A stretch of 64,000 nucleotides of DNA, taken from Streptomyces rubradiris. GTDB taxonomy: Bacteria; Actinomycetota; Actinomycetes; Streptomycetales; Streptomycetaceae. The notes beneath the pieces were generated by a model. That model made no database searches, had not been told where the DNA came from, and worked only from the letters and a program-made list of their open reading frames with translations. Position 1 is the first letter of the stretch. Every line of letters starts with the position of its first letter. Shown in pieces: positions 63,857 through 64,000 of this stretch. The translations under genes and the position numbers were made by a program. The stretch is taken from positions 1,798,001 through 1,862,000 of the forward strand of contig NZ_BNEA01000015.1 in assembly GCF_016860525.1 (NCBI RefSeq). Reading direction: 5' to 3'.

Positions 63857-64000
63857 GCGGGCACGAGCCCCTGCCGGTCCCGGACGTCTTCGATCCGCGC
63901 CGGTACGCCGCCGGGGTGCCCTACGCCGACTACCGCGTGCTGCGCGATCACCATCCGGTGGCCTGGCAGGAGGAGCCGGAGGTGCTGGGCTGGCCGGCCG
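63853..64000 (+). CDS. Cytochrome P450, N terminus only (cut by window edge)
   Basis: The first 49 codons, from a GTG overlapping the hydrolase stop, read ...VPDVFDPRRYAAGVPYADYRVLRDHHPVAWQEEPEVLGWPA (segments). The PDVFDPxxYAxGxPYxxYRxLR start is typical of bacterial soluble P450s. The heme-binding Cys and I-helix lie beyond the window. Its partner is the upstream hydrolase. Confidence 0.75.

Overview
The window is very GC-rich, gene-dense DNA with the codon and gene content of a Streptomyces chromosome. The most telling markers are a full-length two-domain geosmin synthase, a Streptomyces subtilisin inhibitor-like protein, an OleD/Mgt-type macrolide glycosyltransferase, an SAV2148-type protein, and the actinobacterial APS-reductase sulfur operon with its short Cys-ending leader peptide. 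I saw no tRNA, rRNA, insertion sequence, integrase or CRISPR array. The arrangement looks like stable chromosome, not a mobile island.

Layout. 1-10 kb: two secreted GH43 glycosidases (the first runs off the left edge), homocysteine S-methyltransferase, a carboxylesterase, and a pair made of a MerR-type regulator fused to two sliding-clamp (DnaN-like) domains and a TPR protein with a repetitive N terminus. A LacI regulator with a palindromic operator, a PEP-mutase/isocitrate-lyase family enzyme and a ThuA-like protein follow. 11-23 kb: mostly conserved single genes (lipoproteins, VOC proteins, AraC and GAF regulators, a BrkB-type membrane protein, an acyl-CoA dehydrogenase, a GNAT). 23.5-32.9 kb: an assimilatory sulfate block on the plus strand: leader peptide, sulfite reductase, Zn-ribbon protein, cysH, cysC, cysD, cysN, a sulfonate-type ABC importer and a sirohydrochlorin chelatase. 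Several of these genes overlap by 4 nt. 33-41.8 kb: a small unknown gene, an almost 1-kb empty stretch, the macrolide glycosyltransferase, a sugar ABC importer lacking an ATPase, a phosphotransferase, an exonuclease and an SAV2148-like protein.

41.9-54 kb: a two-gene split copper amine oxidase, then glgX, treY and treZ (glycogen debranching and trehalose synthesis from maltodextrin ends) interspersed with an M14 peptidase, a subtilisin inhibitor and a DUF1707-FHA protein. 54-64 kb: an APH-fold protein with altered catalytic residues, an M24 peptidase, a PDZ protein, a divergent LysR/glutamine amidotransferase pair, a multicopper oxidase, geosmin synthase, and an alpha/beta hydrolase coupled to a cytochrome P450 that runs off the right edge.

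The window is rich in tandem repeats, inside genes (30-bp units in the TPR gene, 15-bp units in the amine oxidase gene) and between genes (25-, 27- and about 33-bp units, and 14 copies of a hexanucleotide after treY). The most unusual items are the MerR-sliding clamp fusion, the split amine oxidase with an altered cofactor motif, and a likely cysteine-responsive leader with two mutually exclusive hairpins. Function calls rest on motif recognition by eye; no database search was run.
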